A stretch of DNA of 7,197 bases from Hyphococcus sp. (GTDB taxonomy: Bacteria; Pseudomonadota; Alphaproteobacteria; Caulobacterales; Parvularculaceae), in contig BQJH01000154.1 of assembly GCA_021604605.1 (NCBI GenBank), forward strand, positions 1-7,197, read 5' to 3'. The notes below the pieces were generated by a model, which saw nothing but the letters and a program-made list of their open reading frames with translations, did no database searches and was not told where the DNA came from. Shown piece after piece: positions 6,039-7,197 of the stretch; the first letter of the stretch is position 1, and each line of letters begins with the position of its first letter. The position numbers and the translations under genes were made by a program.

Positions 6039-7043
6039 TCACGAATTTTTCTTCCAGACGCTTCCTTTGCGCAGCGCGTCGGCGACTTTGCCGGTGCGTT
6101 TGCCTTGGGTGGCGTGGGCTTTCCAGAACGCATCGTCGAAAGCAACGCTTGGTTCGCGATAGATCACGCCAAGCGGCATGGGGTAGCCATCCATCGGTAA
6201 TGTCACCAACATCTGCGCGAGCGCGCGGTTGGTCTCGTCGTGAACGAGGATATCACTTTCCGGCAGGGCGTTATCGCCAACATCAACAACTTCCAGCGCC
6301 AGCGTTTTTGTATTGAGCTTTAAGCCCTTTGAACCGCTTGCAAACAAGAGCGGCTTGCCATGTTCAACAATGATCTGGGTTTCTTTTGCCTGTTTTTTGT
6401 TCGTGAAGTCTTCAAAGACATCCTTGTTGTAGACGATGCAATTCTGGAAGATTTCGACGAACGCTGCGCCTTTAAATTCCCGCGCGGCTTTTAAAACCGG
6501 CGACAGGTTTTTGGCGTCGGTGTCTATGCCGCGGGCGATAAACTTGGCGCCGGCGCCCAGAGCAAATGCGCCGGGGGAGGCGGGCGCATCTATCGACCCC
6601 GATGGGCTGGAGGGAGAGCGCGTGCCGACGCGGCTGGTCGGTGAGTACTGGCCCTTGGTCAGGCCATAAATTTCGTTGTTAAAGAGCAAGACCTGCAGAT
6701 CAACATTGCGACGCAGGACATGCAGCAGATGGTTGCCGCCGATGGAGAGCCCGTCACCGTCACCGGTCACCACCCAGACATCAAGGTCCGGGTTCGCGAT
6801 TTTTAAGCCTGTCGCAAAGGTCGGCGCCCGTCCATGGATCGTGTGGAACCCATATGTGTTCATGTAATAAGGAAAGCGCGACGAACAGCCGATACCGGAA
6901 ACAAACACCGTTTTGTCCGGGTCCGCCTCAACGTCGGCCATGGTTTTCTGCACACATTTCAGGATTGCATAGTCGCCGCAGCCGGGGCACCAGCGCACTT
7001 CCTGATCTGTGGCGAAATCTTTAGCGGTAAGGGGAGCGTTCAT
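6039..7043 (-). CDS. korB: 2-oxoacid:ferredoxin oxidoreductase beta subunit (KorB type)
   Basis: This 334-aa protein is the thiamine-diphosphate-binding beta subunit of a 2-oxoacid:ferredoxin oxidoreductase, most likely 2-oxoglutarate to succinyl-CoA with ferredoxin reduction in the cytoplasm. The four cysteines expected to hold the [4Fe-4S] cluster are present: C19 and C22 (WCPGCGDY), C53 (GIGCSSRFPYY) and C202 (NCIVYN). The ThDP/Mg motif is TGDGDGLSIGGNH (from T93) followed by FNNEIYGLTKGQYSPTS, giving GDG plus NN at 122-123. The C-terminal region, with PMPLGVIYREP at about 288-298, is normal for the family. Substrate choice (2-oxoglutarate, pyruvate or another 2-oxoacid) cannot be fixed from beta alone. 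AGGA lies 7 bases before ATG 7043. A probable korA tail lies upstream, separated by a palindromic repeat. Two small genes follow on the same strand. Nothing in it looks degraded. Confidence 0.93.
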   Translation of the reverse strand: MNAPLTAKDFATDQEVRWCPGCGDYAILKCVQKTMADVEADPDKTVFVSGIGCSSRFPYYMNTYGFHTIHGRAPTFATGLKIANPDLDVWVVTGDGDGLSIGGNHLLHVLRRNVDLQVLLFNNEIYGLTKGQYSPTSRVGTRSPSSPSGSIDAPASPGAFALGAGAKFIARGIDTDAKNLSPVLKAAREFKGAAFVEIFQNCIVYNKDVFEDFTNKKQAKETQIIVEHGKPLLFASGSKGLKLNTKTLALEVVDVGDNALPESDILVHDETNRALAQMLVTLPMDGYPMPLGVIYREPSVAFDDAFWKAHATQGKRTGKVADALRKGSVWKKNS

Positions 7044-7068
7044 TTTTACTTCCTAACCTCTCAACCGG

Positions 7069-7162
7069 TCATCCCGGACTTGATCCGGGATCCAGCATAA
7101 GAAATATGTCGAGCAAAGCTCGTCTTTATTGATGATCTGGATTCCCGCTTTCGCGGGAATGA
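7069..7162. repeat. 94-bp composite palindromic intergenic repeat (REP-like) between korA and korB
   Basis: Three hairpins sit in a row. ATCCCGGA/TCCGGGAT (7071-7091) has a CTTGA loop, CGAGC/GCTCG (7110-7122) has an AAA loop, and ATTCCCGC/GCGGGAAT (7141-7160) has a TTTC loop. The outer hairpins are imperfect inverted copies of each other, with ATCCAG (7090-7095) facing CTGGAT (7137-7142) and TCAT/ATGA at the ends, so the whole unit can fold as one large structure. The left part is the well-known GTCATCCCGGACTTGATCC repeat of Alphaproteobacteria. The right part fits ATTCCC-N8-GGGAAT, a pattern also seen in neisserial dRS3 repeats. It probably inserted as a non-autonomous mobile unit and may affect transcript processing between the subunit genes. 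Confidence 0.8.
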
Positions 7163-7179
7163 GCGGTATGTGTTCATCA

Positions 7180-7197
7180 TCACTCCGCCGCCTGTTT
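7180..7197 (-). CDS. korA: probable C-terminal end of the 2-oxoacid:ferredoxin oxidoreductase alpha subunit (partial)
   Basis: On the minus strand the window edge reads AAA CAG GCG GCG GAG TGA, giving a KQAAE tail and stop. Nothing in five codons proves the identity. The call rests on the rule that korA is nearly always directly upstream of korB in the same direction, and on the Ala/Glu-ending tail being plausible for that protein. The 136-base gap to korB is mostly the palindromic repeat. Other frames here are open, so the reading frame is not certain. Confidence 0.4.
   Translation of the reverse strand, partial: KQAAE

Noticed and set aside
6834..7100. 88-codon plus-strand frame ending in VIPDLIRDPA
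   Set aside because: It is antisense to korB and ends in the palindromic repeat; VIPDLIRDP is a known artefact of translating this repeat.

Overview
This 7.2 kb window looks like an ordinary stretch of an alphaproteobacterial chromosome. The grounds are the protein style (a GabT-type transaminase, a KorB-type oxidoreductase subunit, a PYROXD2-like flavoprotein), a moderately high GC content with dense gene packing, and a GTCATCCCGGACTTGATCC-type palindromic intergenic repeat at the right end that is common in Alphaproteobacteria. I cannot name a genus. No phage, transposase, CRISPR, rRNA or tRNA signal is visible, and no stretch over 300 bases lacks a gene.

Left block (1-1704, minus strand): three tightly coupled genes are read right to left. 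They are an isopenicillin-N-synthase-like Fe(II)/2-oxoglutarate dioxygenase, a GNAT acetyltransferase (stop and start overlap by one base) and a PYROXD2/phytoene-desaturase-like FAD oxidoreductase (2-base gap; cut by the window edge). A 29-bp dyad lies 11 bases before the dioxygenase start codon. The set looks like a small-molecule oxidation/acylation module of unknown substrate.

Middle block (1815-5155): two small membrane-protein genes are divergent (116 aa on minus, up to 160 aa on plus). Then come a plus-strand class III aminotransferase of the 4-aminobutyrate transaminase type and, 15 bases later, a secreted protein with one FG-GAP-like calcium-binding loop.

Right block (5168-7197, minus strand): the last codons of a probable korA, a 94-bp palindromic repeat, korB (2-oxoacid:ferredoxin oxidoreductase beta subunit), a two-TM membrane protein with a probable TTG start overlapping a hairpin, and a 92-aa protein whose start overlaps the preceding gene by 32 bases. 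All are co-oriented and probably co-transcribed. This block converges on the aminotransferase operon with only 12 bases between the stops.

The metabolic theme is central carbon/nitrogen metabolism: GABA transamination consumes 2-oxoglutarate and KorAB interconverts 2-oxoglutarate and succinyl-CoA. No clearly new system is present. The items most worth checking are the dyad before the dioxygenase, the repeat inside the kor operon, the TTG-start hairpin, and the coupled dioxygenase-GNAT-flavoprotein trio.
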